From Nitratiruptor sp. YY09-18 (GTDB lineage Bacteria; Campylobacterota; Campylobacteria; Campylobacterales; Nitratiruptoraceae): a DNA stretch of 64,000 nt. The position numbers were made by a program, and so were the translations under genes. Shown here one piece after another: positions 1-8,970 of the stretch. Position 1 is the first letter of the stretch, and each line of letters begins with the position of its first letter. Below the pieces are notes generated by a model. That model did no database searches, had not been told where the DNA came from, and was given only the letters and a program-made list of their open reading frames with translations. The DNA lies in NCBI RefSeq assembly GCF_016593235.1, contig NZ_AP023065.1, forward strand, positions 1,054,001 to 1,118,000. Direction: 5' to 3'.

Positions 1-674
1 TCTTGGGCAATCTCTTTTGTTTTATCAAGATTACGACCAACCAAAATCACGTTGCAGCTTTGCGCTCTTAAATGTTTTGCTGCCAAACGACCCATCTCGC
101 CTGCACCTACAACGACTGCACTATATCCTCCTAGATTGCCAAGCTTCTCTCTTGCCATGGCAACGGCTGCACTTGCAACCGAGACCGGACTTTTGGTCAC
201 TTGCGTAGATGTACGCACCTCTTTGGCACATTTGAAAGCATAGTGCATCACACGGCCAAGTTTTTGTGCACTCCACCCCTTTTCAAAAGACTCTTTGTAA
301 GCATCTTTGAGCTGACCCGTGATCTGCGTCTCACCAATGACGAGACTATCAAGACCACTTGCTACGCTAAAGATGTGGTGTACCGCGCCATTATCCTCAT
401 ATACATCAGCTCTTCCTTCTAACTCTTCTTCATCCACTCCCGAGACTTGATGGAGCACTGTAAAAATTTCGTTAGAAGCTCTAAATGGATCACTAGTGCT
501 CAAGATTATCTCTACACGATTGCAGGTAGATAGAAGAATGAGCTCATGTATAAATTCTGTGTCAAGGAGCTTTTTGGCAACCTCTTCTCTCTTTTCTTCT
601 TGTGCAAGAGCCAATTGTTCACGAAGAGCCACATCGCAGTTTTTGTATGAAAAACTTACTACTACATAGTGCAT
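1..674 (-). CDS. hemA: Glutamyl-tRNA reductase, partial (C-terminus beyond left edge)
   Basis: Reading the minus strand from the ATG at 674 gives an uninterrupted frame to base 1. The enzyme reduces glutamyl-tRNA to glutamate-1-semialdehyde, the first step of C5 haem synthesis. I see the catalytic motif LLSTCNRVE with Cys near residue 51, the family segment FSVASGLDSLVIGETQITGQ at about 108-127, and the start of the NADPH-binding fold (VVVGAGEMG) near 190. The start overlaps the ispB stop as ATGA, so the two are probably translationally coupled. About 225 residues lie in the window, roughly half the family length. The hemA-ispB pairing matches Helicobacter gene order. Identity is secure; only the 3' half is missing. 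Confidence 0.95.
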   Translation of the reverse strand, partial: MHYVVVSFSYKNCDVALREQLALAQEEKREEVAKKLLDTEFIHELILLSTCNRVEIILSTSDPFRASNEIFTVLHQVSGVDEEELEGRADVYEDNGAVHHIFSVASGLDSLVIGETQITGQLKDAYKESFEKGWSAQKLGRVMHYAFKCAKEVRTSTQVTKSPVSVASAAVAMAREKLGNLGGYSAVVVGAGEMGRLAAKHLRAQSCNVILVGRNLDKTKEIAQ

Positions 675-1564
675 CAGTAAGTCCTCTCAATGAGCTCTTC
701 CATGATTTGGCGCAGCTTCTCATCACTCTTATGTAACTGTTCTAAAGCCTCGTGCCCAAGTGCTCGTGCTTGCTCTTTTGCTCTTTGTATAGCACCCGTC
801 TCTTCAAATTTATCAAAAAGCCACGCTTTTTGCTCTGGGTTAAGCTCTTTTTTGAATAAATATAGTAGCTTTTGGCGATCATCTTCGCCCAATGATTGGT
901 AGAGATAGATATACGGCAAAGTTGTTTTACCCTCTGCGAAATCTGCAAGAGCCGGTTTGCCAAGAGTCTGCTCATTTTGCGTGATATCTAAAATATCATC
1001 GACTATTTGAAATGCAAGACCGAGGTTTTTTCCATAGAGTCCATATGCCTCACTATCGAGTCCAGCTAAAATGGCAGCACTCTTTGCACTTGCTTCAATC
1101 AATGAAGCAGTCTTTTTGTAGATCATGTCGAAGTAGCTCTCTTCATTACTATTGAAACTATTGGAAAGTTCCACATCTTTTAGTTCACCAAGACTTAGAA
1201 GTGCAACAGCATGTGAAATAGTTTGTGCGATTTGGGAAGAAAATTTTGTCAGTTCATAAAAGGCTTTGGAGTATAAAATATCTCCTAGCATGATGGCACT
1301 TTTGTTACCAAAAATTGCATTGATTGAGTCTACACCTCTGCGCTTAGTAGCTTCATCAATCACATCATCGTGCAAAAGACTTGCTGCATGGATCATCTCC
1401 ACTATTGCAGCAAGCCTGACAGCTTCTGGAGTTTTTGCAATTTGTAGAATGAGCTTGGTGCGCAGCATCTTACCGCTTGGCACCTTTGTAAAAAGCTCGT
1501 AGGATCTTTCATCTCCTAATTCTTGAACAAATTGCTCTATCTGTTTTGTTACTGCAGCTACCAA
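674..1564 (-). CDS. ispB: Polyprenyl (octaprenyl-type) diphosphate synthase
   Basis: A trans-isoprenyl diphosphate synthase that lengthens an allylic diphosphate to make the quinone side chain. The first Asp-rich motif is LLHDDVIDEATKRRG (Asp 66, 67 and 70) and the second is FQIVDDILDIT (Asp 189, 190 and 193); the KxxR of the substrate pocket is GKMLRTK near residue 31. The length, 296 residues, is slightly short for the family. Chain length cannot be read from sequence, so octaprenyl is inferred from the lineage. It lies between DUF2018 (9 bp upstream) and hemA (4 bp overlap) in a long overlapping operon. Confidence 0.9.
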   Translation of the reverse strand: MVAAVTKQIEQFVQELGDERSYELFTKVPSGKMLRTKLILQIAKTPEAVRLAAIVEMIHAASLLHDDVIDEATKRRGVDSINAIFGNKSAIMLGDILYSKAFYELTKFSSQIAQTISHAVALLSLGELKDVELSNSFNSNEESYFDMIYKKTASLIEASAKSAAILAGLDSEAYGLYGKNLGLAFQIVDDILDITQNEQTLGKPALADFAEGKTTLPYIYLYQSLGEDDRQKLLYLFKKELNPEQKAWLFDKFEETGAIQRAKEQARALGHEALEQLHKSDEKLRQIMEELIERTY

Positions 1565-1573
1565 TCTCTCCCT

Positions 1574-1852
1574 TTATTCGCTTTGACTCAATATCTTACC
1601 CATGTATTCGATATAGAGTGAATTTTTCTTCTGTTCAAGGGCTGCTTTTTTAGATTCATCATAGATAATCTGTTTCACTTCCCTCTCCACATCAAGGCCG
1701 CATTTCTCCTCGATGATGAGCTCCATAGCAGCCATCCACTCTATAATGTTTTCAAGTTCACCTTCCACTACATTGCGATTGGCATGAAATACGATATCTA
1801 TAAATCTGCTCTTTGGTGTTCCACCCAATACATCATCATCTTCAAAATACAT
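1574..1852 (-). CDS. DUF2018 family protein (HP0242-like)
   Basis: A 92-residue, acidic, all-helical-looking protein starting MYFEDDDVLGG. It resembles the DUF2018 family, whose Helicobacter member HP0242 forms a tightly intertwined (knotted) homodimer of about the same length. The biochemical role is unknown. The position upstream of ispB and hemA is the same as in Helicobacter, which supports the assignment. The start codon lies 11 bp inside the end of the RND pump gene. Confidence 0.75.
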   Translation of the reverse strand: MYFEDDDVLGGTPKSRFIDIVFHANRNVVEGELENIIEWMAAMELIIEEKCGLDVEREVKQIIYDESKKAALEQKKNSLYIEYMGKILSQSE

Positions 1853-4800
1853 TTCCCCTCCTTTTAAAGAGATTTAGTATAGCAAATTTTGGCTTGGAGA
1901 AGGTAATTGTATAAAACATCAAAGGAACTATTAAGAGATTTATTACCGTTGCCCACGCAATACCATAACCAAGAGTTACTGCCATTGGTTGGAGAATGAG
2001 ACTCTGCCCGCTTGCAAAGAAGATGAGTGTTGATAGACCTAGTACGGTCGTTACAGATGTGAGAATAATAGGTCTTAAGCGAAGACTCGCTCTACGAATA
2101 ACACATTCACTATCCTTGCACTCTCGTATGAAATCAAGCATAATGAGCCCATCATTAACCACAACACCGGCAAGACCAACAAGCCCCAAAAGTCCTGGCA
2201 TTGTGAGGTTGAGTCCCATAATCTGATTGCCGATGAGAACCCCTAGGAGTGAAAGAGGTATGACACTGAGGACTATGAGGGTGTGGATAACGGAGTTAAA
2301 CATCAATAGTAGCGCAGCAAAAATCAAGAAAATTGCTATGATAAAGGCTCGTGTGATCTCTCGCATGAGCTTTTCATTCTCTTTTTGCTCCCCTTTGATT
2401 TTAATACCAACTCCTAGCTTTTTAATTTTCTCTAATACTGGAGCAATCTTGTCATAGAACTCAGCTGAAGTGATTTTGTGTTTGTCCAAAGATGCATAGA
2501 CAGTACGGATCTTCTCACCATTCTCTTTGATAATATCATAGAAGTGATCGATTTTGACAAATTTTACAATTGAGGTGAGAAGCACTTTTTGATTGGTATT
2601 TGGTACATCGATGCGCAAATCTTGCAGTTTATCGATACTGTCTTTACCCAGGCGTTTGAGTTTGATATAGATGAGTTTATTATTGCGAAACATTTTTGCC
2701 ACTTCTGCATCAAGATAGAGAGAGCGTAGATAAGATGCCAAATATCCTTCAGTGATTCCTAGTTTTTGTCCATAGTCATTGAGCACAAGTTTGAGCTCCT
2801 TTTCACCCTCTTTGGCATCATCAGTGATGTTGTAGACTCCATCAATCTTTTGCATCGCATCTTCTAAAATTTTAATAGCCTGCAAAACTTGGCTATCTTT
2901 TTCATAAACCAATGATATCTCCACATCACTTTTGACAATTCCAGCTTGCGGTACAATTACATTTATCTCCTCAAAGGGTTCATGCTGAAACTTTTGCACA
3001 ATCTTTTTCAAATCCTTAGCAATTGCAGAAGCACTGCGATCTCTTTTCATATCGCTATCATCATACTCGACTGAAAAGAGTGGCGTAATATAGCGATCTA
3101 CAAAGTTTTGGGGCTTAAGTTCATGGAGGTTGATAAAGATATGAAAGAGATTGTCTCCTAGTTGTGCATTATTTTTGGCATCAAGTTTCATCCCCACAAT
3201 TGTTGTAACAGATTTGACCTCATCTTTATTGATATGATGGATAATCTCTTTTTCTACTGCAGCAACGATCTTTTCTGTATCTTTGATATCGTTATTGACG
3301 CTCACTCGCCCTGTAATATAGATTTGTGTTGTATCAAAACTTGGAAAGAGCTGGAATTTCGCTTTTTTCATAAGCATTCCGGTTGCAAAAAGAATGGAGA
3401 TGATTATAAGCATCAACCACAAAATATTGTGTCGCAAGAGAACACGGAGCAGTTTTGTATATTGTTTACCAAGCCTCTCCCAGAGCCTGCTTCTCTTTTC
3501 CTTTGAAACTTTTAAAATATCTTTAGCGTGCAGAGGAAGAAAATAGAAAGCCTCAAAAAGAGAACTAAGCAACAAGATAGAGATAATAATTGGCAAAATG
3601 CGGATAAATTTGCCCATCTCACCACTAAGAATTATAAGCGGCAAAAAGGCAAAAATAGTCGTTGCAGTTGCGGTTAGGACCGCAGGAAACATCTCTAGTG
3701 CACCATTAATTGCTGCAGTTTTAGGATCATCACCATTTTCAAGGTGCCTATAGATATTCTCAGCTACGACAATCGCTTCATCCACTAGCATCCCAAGTGC
3801 AATCAATGCTCCAAAGAGTGAGAGCATATTGAGGCTGTATCCCAACATCTCCAAAGCTATAAGCCCGATCATGAAGCTCACTGGTATTCCCATAGCCACT
3901 ACAAGAGCTATGCGCCAGTTGACACTGAGTAAAAGAGCAAGAGTGACAAGTATGAGACCAAAGAAGAGATTGGAAGTTACTGTGTTGAGTCTGTTTCTAA
4001 TCCAAACAGATGTATCAGTATAGACTTTAAGCTCAAAGCTAGGATATTTTTTATTAAACTCCTCTAAGACCCTCTTGATTTTCCTTACCAACTCTATAGC
4101 ATTGCCGTTTTGTGTCTTTGTGATGTTGATCGAGAGGTTTGGTTTGCCATTAAAATGTGAAAGCATCGCAGGATCACTAAGTCCAAATTTGATCTGTGCA
4201 ATCTGTCCGAGCAAAACCCTCTTGCCACCAACCTCTATGATCGTATTTCGCAGCTCTTCAACTTTTTTCTTGCCATTTTCTGTAGTGAGAAAGAAGTGGT
4301 TACCTCTTTGCTTGATCGCTCCAATAGGAAAAATTGTAGAGAGATTTTGAATCTGAGAAGCTAGTAGAGAAAAAGAAATACCCAGCGCATCTATCGCATC
4401 TTTATCGATAGCAATCTTGAGCTCATCCTCTCTCCATCCTCTAATATCTATATCGCTCAAATCTTTGATAGAACTGAGCCTATCTTTGAGATCGTTGGCT
4501 ACATCGAGGAGTTTGTGTTGGTCATTTTGCGACGTAGCAATTGCAATGAGCACAAGAGGAAAACTCTTTTTCATTACTGTTGCAACAGGCTCATCCATAT
4601 CTGGAGGGAGATCTTTTTTGATTTTGGCGATTTTGTCTTTGACATCATTGAGAACTATGAGATTATTTTCCCCCTCTTTGATATCAGAGACTATTGTAAA
4701 CCGGCCATTTTTAACAATTGCATCGATATCTCCAAGTCCTTGTACGTTTTTGAGCTCATCTTCGATATTTTGCACCACCATCTTATCAAGGGTCTGCGCA

Positions 4801-4967
4801 CTCGCTCCTGCATAAGAGCCAGTAATGAGAATCTTGTCTAAAACAACAGGAGGAAAGATCTCTTTTGGAACATTTTTGTATGCAAAATAGGAAAGAATTA
4901 CTATGAGAAGAAGAAGTGTATGATTGAGCGCACTTTTGTTAATCGCAAATTCTATAAATCGTCTCAT
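1842..4967 (-). CDS. RND-superfamily efflux permease
   Basis: A 1041-residue inner-membrane RND transporter with the usual layout: one N-terminal TM segment, a large periplasmic loop, TM bundle 2-7 (about 330-550), a second periplasmic loop, and bundle 8-12 (about 860-1025). The proton-relay motif in TM4 is GMLVDEAIVVAENIYRH; the usual Asp-Asp pair is Asp396-Glu397. TM10 carries VVVNDGLIMLDF, so the lysine of AcrB-type relays is absent, as in many broad HAE-type pumps. No adaptor or outer-membrane channel gene is adjacent; candidates for both sit at 35740-40595. It overlaps the FtsL-like gene by 1 bp (TAATG). The substrate is unknown. Confidence 0.9.
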   Translation of the reverse strand: MRRFIEFAINKSALNHTLLLLIVILSYFAYKNVPKEIFPPVVLDKILITGSYAGASAQTLDKMVVQNIEDELKNVQGLGDIDAIVKNGRFTIVSDIKEGENNLIVLNDVKDKIAKIKKDLPPDMDEPVATVMKKSFPLVLIAIATSQNDQHKLLDVANDLKDRLSSIKDLSDIDIRGWREDELKIAIDKDAIDALGISFSLLASQIQNLSTIFPIGAIKQRGNHFFLTTENGKKKVEELRNTIIEVGGKRVLLGQIAQIKFGLSDPAMLSHFNGKPNLSINITKTQNGNAIELVRKIKRVLEEFNKKYPSFELKVYTDTSVWIRNRLNTVTSNLFFGLILVTLALLLSVNWRIALVVAMGIPVSFMIGLIALEMLGYSLNMLSLFGALIALGMLVDEAIVVAENIYRHLENGDDPKTAAINGALEMFPAVLTATATTIFAFLPLIILSGEMGKFIRILPIIISILLLSSLFEAFYFLPLHAKDILKVSKEKRSRLWERLGKQYTKLLRVLLRHNILWLMLIIISILFATGMLMKKAKFQLFPSFDTTQIYITGRVSVNNDIKDTEKIVAAVEKEIIHHINKDEVKSVTTIVGMKLDAKNNAQLGDNLFHIFINLHELKPQNFVDRYITPLFSVEYDDSDMKRDRSASAIAKDLKKIVQKFQHEPFEEINVIVPQAGIVKSDVEISLVYEKDSQVLQAIKILEDAMQKIDGVYNITDDAKEGEKELKLVLNDYGQKLGITEGYLASYLRSLYLDAEVAKMFRNNKLIYIKLKRLGKDSIDKLQDLRIDVPNTNQKVLLTSIVKFVKIDHFYDIIKENGEKIRTVYASLDKHKITSAEFYDKIAPVLEKIKKLGVGIKIKGEQKENEKLMREITRAFIIAIFLIFAALLLMFNSVIHTLIVLSVIPLSLLGVLIGNQIMGLNLTMPGLLGLVGLAGVVVNDGLIMLDFIRECKDSECVIRRASLRLRPIILTSVTTVLGLSTLIFFASGQSLILQPMAVTLGYGIAWATVINLLIVPLMFYTITFSKPKFAILNLFKRRGNVF

Positions 4968-5251
4968 TAAAAAATAGCATCCATTACTTGATTTTTATAT
5001 CTTTCATACTCGAGTTTTTGGCGCAAAAGCCTATTCTCCTCTTTTAAAATCTCATAATCATCAAGAAGTTTATTGATGTTGCGGCTTTTATAATATATCT
5101 GATTGCTCAGCCAAATTTTTGGAAAAAAGAGCGCAAGAGCCAAAATGAGGGCAAAGAGAACATAAATGAGCTCGCTAATCCCTACTCCTTTTTGCCTCTT
5201 TAGATCGATCGACTCTAAAAGCTGCTCTTTATCGCTGCGTTCCATTATCAT
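4967..5251 (-). CDS. FtsL-like bitopic coiled-coil membrane protein
   Basis: 94 residues: a short charged N-terminus, one TM segment (about 26-46, LIYVLFALILALALFFP), then a leucine-rich coiled coil (about 58-85, with EEN-RLLRQKL). This is the topology of FtsL and FtsB divisome proteins. It lies directly downstream of rsmH (mraW), the normal place of ftsL in dcw clusters. FtsL is too divergent to prove by eye, so the call rests on topology plus position. It overlaps rsmH by 23 bp and the RND gene by 1 bp. A start at the second Met, two codons later, is equally possible. Confidence 0.6.
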   Translation of the reverse strand: MIMERSDKEQLLESIDLKRQKGVGISELIYVLFALILALALFFPKIWLSNQIYYKSRNINKLLDDYEILKEENRLLRQKLEYERYKNQVMDAIF

Positions 5252-6155
5252 CCCTAAACTGAAAAATTCTTAGCTTCGCGCTTCTACTACGAGGATTTTG
5301 CGCAATCTCTTCTTGCGTTGCGACTATCGGCTTTTTTGTTAAAATCATTCCCAATTGATGATCACCTTCACACTCACACCGCATGCTTTGTGGCGGACAG
5401 ATACACTTTTTCGCCCACTCTTTGAATCTTTGTTTGACTATTCTATCTTCAAGCGAGTGAAAAGTAATAATGCCTATTTTAGCACCTTTTGGTTTATAAA
5501 GTTCAAGTGCATCGAGTAGTTTTTCAAGCTCTATTAGTTCTTGATTGACCTCTATACGTATGGCTTGGAAGAGTGTTGTGGCTGGATGAATTTTGCCTTT
5601 TTTGGGTAAGACTCTGCTTGCAATTGCAGCCAACTCTTTCGCACTTTTTATCGGTCTATTTTTAATAATCTCTTGCGCTATTTTGGCAGCATTTCTAATC
5701 TCACCATATTTATAGAAGATCTCTTTGAGCTGCTCTTGAGAGTAGTTGTTAACTACATCATACGCAGTGAACGGATTTGTTCTATCCATGCGCATATCAA
5801 GTACATCACTGTCGAAGCGAAAACCCCTCTCAGCCTTATCAAGCTGCAGTGATGATACGCCAATATCAGCCAAAAGCCCTTTGATAGGGAATTTTTCCAA
5901 AAGCTTTGGAACTACTTCAGAATAGCGTCCTCTATAGATTTTGATACGATCACCAAACTCTTCGAGTCTTTTACGAGAAAACTCTCTCGCCTCTTCATCC
6001 TGATCGATTCCAAGGATTTTGATATTTTTGTTTGCTTCTAGCAGTGCCTCAGAGTGTCCACCATAGCCCAATGTAGCATCTATAAAGTAACCATCGATCT
6101 CTTTAAAATTTTCAACAACTTCATCTAGGAGCACAGGAATATGAGGTATCTGCAT
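5229..6155 (-). CDS. rsmH: 16S rRNA (cytosine-1402-N4)-methyltransferase
   Basis: SAM-dependent methyltransferase of the MraW/RsmH family, acting on the decoding centre of 16S rRNA. The N-terminal IPVLLDEVVE is followed by the SAM motif FIDATLGYGGHSEALL (about 24-39). DIGVSSLQLDKAERGFRF (about 117-134) and the C-terminal NPRSRSAKLRIFQ are family signatures. The 308-residue length is normal. The ATG overlaps the bioA stop by one base (TAATG), suggesting reinitiation. Here the gene is separated from ftsI and the mur genes but keeps an FtsL-like partner. Confidence 0.95.
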   Translation of the reverse strand: MQIPHIPVLLDEVVENFKEIDGYFIDATLGYGGHSEALLEANKNIKILGIDQDEEAREFSRKRLEEFGDRIKIYRGRYSEVVPKLLEKFPIKGLLADIGVSSLQLDKAERGFRFDSDVLDMRMDRTNPFTAYDVVNNYSQEQLKEIFYKYGEIRNAAKIAQEIIKNRPIKSAKELAAIASRVLPKKGKIHPATTLFQAIRIEVNQELIELEKLLDALELYKPKGAKIGIITFHSLEDRIVKQRFKEWAKKCICPPQSMRCECEGDHQLGMILTKKPIVATQEEIAQNPRSRSAKLRIFQFRDDNGTQR

Positions 6156-7444
6156 TATAGCCCTTTGATCACATCATAGACTGTATCTATCATCGTATCT
6201 ACCTCCTCATATGAAATAATATAAGGTGGCATGAAATAGACTACCGAACCCAAAGGTCTAATAAAGACACCCCTTTTGAGAGACTCTTGATTTATTTGTA
6301 GTCCGATGCGTTTTGCTGGATCATACCCTTTTATCTCAACTGCTGCGATCATCCCTGTTTGTCTCACATCTGCAATATTTGGAAGCTCTTTAAATTTTTC
6401 TAGCTTTTGCGCAATATATGTAACCTTTTTAGCATTTTTGGCTACAACATCTTCTTTTTCAAAGATATCAAGTGTCGCATTTGCTGCTGCACACGCTAGA
6501 GCATTGCCGGTATAACTGTGAGAGTGTAAGAATGCTTTAAATTCATTATAGTCGCAGTAAAACATCTCATAGACTTCATCTGTGGTAAGTACTACTGCAA
6601 GAGGCAGATACCCCCCAGTCAAACCTTTCGAGAGGCACATGAAGTCTGGCTTGATCCCGGCTTGCTCACAAGCAAACATCGTCCCAGTGCGCCCAAATCC
6701 GACAGCAATCTCATCTGCGATAAAAAAGATCCCATACTTCTCACATAGCTCTTTTGCGAGTTTGAGAAAATTGGGATGATACATATGCATATAACCGGCA
6801 CACTGTACAAGCGGCTCTACGATGAATGCGCTGATATTTTTATGCTCTTTTTCTAAGAGCTTTTCAAACTCTTTGGCTGCATCTTTGGCAGCTTCTAAAG
6901 ATCTATCTTTTGGAACAGGAGTTTGCAATGTTTTTATCATAATCTCTTTGTAAGTATCTTTGTAAAGCTCTACATCACCCACTGCCAAAGCTCCCAAAGT
7001 CTCACCATGATAACTATTTGTAAGGGATACGAAGTATGGTCTTGTTTCGCCTCTATTTTTGAAGTAGTGGAAACTCATCTTCAAAGCCACCTCTATCGCA
7101 CTACTTCCGTTATCAGCATAGAAGCACTTATCAAATCCAGTAAGTGCACAGAGTCGCTCTGAGAGTTTTACTATCTGCTCATGGGTAAAGCCTGCAAAGA
7201 TAACATGCTCGAGCTTTTGCAGCTGCTCATTGATTTTGGAGTTGATATATTCATTGCTATGACCAAAGAGGTTGACCCACCAGCTACTTATGCTATCGAT
7301 GTATCTGTTGCCATCAAAATCGTAGAGATAGACCCCCTTCGCTCTTTTTATAGGTATGAGAGGAATTTGCTCATGATCTTTCATCTGCGTGCAAGGATGC
7401 CATATGTATGCAAGGTCTCTGGCCATCAACTCCGCATTGGTCAT
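6155..7444 (-). CDS. bioA: Adenosylmethionine-8-amino-7-oxononanoate aminotransferase
   Basis: Class III PLP aminotransferase making 7,8-diaminopelargonic acid in biotin synthesis, with SAM as amino donor. Family features: HPCTQMKDHE near residue 16, SWWVNLFGHSN near 54, the PLP aspartate in FFIADEIAVGFGRTG (Asp244), and the Schiff-base lysine in LSKGLTGGYLPLA (Lys273). Length 429 is normal. It is the first gene of the left-hand minus operon and diverges from the PpiD-like gene. The bioA-PpiD-ftsA-ftsZ order is as in Helicobacter. BioV, which makes the pimeloyl precursor, is encoded at 44272. Confidence 0.95.
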   Translation of the reverse strand: MTNAELMARDLAYIWHPCTQMKDHEQIPLIPIKRAKGVYLYDFDGNRYIDSISSWWVNLFGHSNEYINSKINEQLQKLEHVIFAGFTHEQIVKLSERLCALTGFDKCFYADNGSSAIEVALKMSFHYFKNRGETRPYFVSLTNSYHGETLGALAVGDVELYKDTYKEIMIKTLQTPVPKDRSLEAAKDAAKEFEKLLEKEHKNISAFIVEPLVQCAGYMHMYHPNFLKLAKELCEKYGIFFIADEIAVGFGRTGTMFACEQAGIKPDFMCLSKGLTGGYLPLAVVLTTDEVYEMFYCDYNEFKAFLHSHSYTGNALACAAANATLDIFEKEDVVAKNAKKVTYIAQKLEKFKELPNIADVRQTGMIAAVEIKGYDPAKRIGLQINQESLKRGVFIRPLGSVVYFMPPYIISYEEVDTMIDTVYDVIKGL

Positions 7445-7515
7445 ACCGATCCTTTTAGTAAGAATTAATTACTCTTTGAGTAAAATGTTTTCCAAAATTA
7501 TACAAAGGTTCTCTT

Positions 7516-8970
7516 ATGATAAGCTGGATGCAAAAACATAGAAAATATTTAGTTATTACAATTTGGATAAGTACCATTGCATTCGTTGGTGCTGGATTTG
7601 TAGGCTGGGGAGCATATAAGTTTGGCTCTCATGGAGATAGTGTGGCAAAAGTAGGTGATACAGACATCTCCATCAAAGCCTTTGCCCAGAAACAAAATGA
7701 GATCTATAACTACTACAACAAGATGTATGGTGGACAGCTTGATCAAGAAAAAGCTAAGCAGCTTGGAATTAACAAGATCGCTTTGCAATCACTCATCCAA
7801 CAGACGCTCTTGCTCAACTACGCAAAGGATCTTGGACTTCGTGTAAGTGATGATGAAGTGGCAGCATATATCCAGCAAATGGATGTTTTCCAAAATTCGG
7901 GTCAATTTGATAAAGAGCTCTACCTTAAAATTCTCAAACAAAACCGTCTTCGCCCAAAAGATTTTGAAGAGAGCATCAAGACAACACTTCTACTCAAAAA
8001 ACTGCAAAACGCCCTCAAACCCACTCTCTACCCAATTGAATACAACACAACCGCTTCAGCACTCTATATCGGTGATAAGATCGAGTATAAACTTCTTGAT
8101 GCCAACGATATCAACATCTCTGTCACACCGCAAATGGTGCAAAAATATTATGAGGAGCATAAGCGTGATTACCTCTCACCAAAAATCTATAGATTCAACA
8201 AGCAGGTAGTATTTCCGAAAAAAGAGGGGATTTCTGAAAAAGAGCTACAAGAATACTATAATTCTCACAAACTCCGTTATGTTGGAAAAAATGGCAAGAT
8301 TTTGCCATTTGAAAAAATTAAAGAGAGAGTCTTGGCCGATGTGGCCTTGAAAAAGAGTAAAAAAGAGGCTTTTCAAACATACCTAGCGATCAAAAAAGGC
8401 AAACTCCAACCACAAAGTGAAGTCAATCTCACCCAAGAGAATCTTCCAGCAAAAATTGAAAGAGCAAAACTAGAAAAAAATAAAACATTTAAGCCATTCA
8501 TTGAAGGTGATCACTACGCTATTTATAAATTATTACAAATCGTTCCCCCAAAACCGCTCCCTTTAGAAAAAGTCCAGTCAAGAGTTAAAAAGGATCTACT
8601 ATATTCACTCAAAACCAAAAAACTCTTCGCTCTTGCCAAAAAAGAGGTAAAAAATTTCCAGGGCATAAAGACTTCTGATTATATCTGTCGTGATGATGCT
8701 GAAAAACTCCAGCTTGATAAAATCGTAGCGATGGAATTTCTCAAAAATCTCTTTCTCTCAACGAAGCCTCAAGGATACATCCAAGTCTCACCAACACAAG
8801 TAGTACTCTATCGCATTTTAGATCAAAAACTACAAATGCCGCATAAATGGGATAAAAATAAAGCCTATATTTCCGATAATGGTTTACAACTCAAGAGTTA
8901 TCTCATAAATGCAAACATTTTAAGAAAGTTAGAGAAGCTTTATCCAATTACTGTTTATAAAGGATTATAA
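7516..8970 (+). CDS. PpiD/SurA-like membrane-anchored periplasmic chaperone
   Basis: A 484-residue protein with one N-terminal TM anchor (about 11-34) and then a SurA-type N-terminal helical domain: VAKVGDTDISIKAFAQKQNEI and the DEVAAYIQQMDVFQNSG region around 115-135. The rest is charged, and I cannot find a clear parvulin signature, so catalytic prolyl isomerase activity is uncertain; a chaperone role is the safer reading. It lies directly upstream of ftsA with no gap. The RBS is AAAGG at 7504-7508. Confidence 0.8.
   Translation: MISWMQKHRKYLVITIWISTIAFVGAGFVGWGAYKFGSHGDSVAKVGDTDISIKAFAQKQNEIYNYYNKMYGGQLDQEKAKQLGINKIALQSLIQQTLLLNYAKDLGLRVSDDEVAAYIQQMDVFQNSGQFDKELYLKILKQNRLRPKDFEESIKTTLLLKKLQNALKPTLYPIEYNTTASALYIGDKIEYKLLDANDINISVTPQMVQKYYEEHKRDYLSPKIYRFNKQVVFPKKEGISEKELQEYYNSHKLRYVGKNGKILPFEKIKERVLADVALKKSKKEAFQTYLAIKKGKLQPQSEVNLTQENLPAKIERAKLEKNKTFKPFIEGDHYAIYKLLQIVPPKPLPLEKVQSRVKKDLLYSLKTKKLFALAKKEVKNFQGIKTSDYICRDDAEKLQLDKIVAMEFLKNLFLSTKPQGYIQVSPTQVVLYRILDQKLQMPHKWDKNKAYISDNGLQLKSYLINANILRKLEKLYPITVYKGL

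Noticed and set aside
7476-7504. TTGAGT-17 bp-TATACA upstream of the PpiD-like gene
   Set aside because: The -10 would place the transcript start after the SD at 7504-7508, so this good-looking promoter cannot serve the gene with that RBS.
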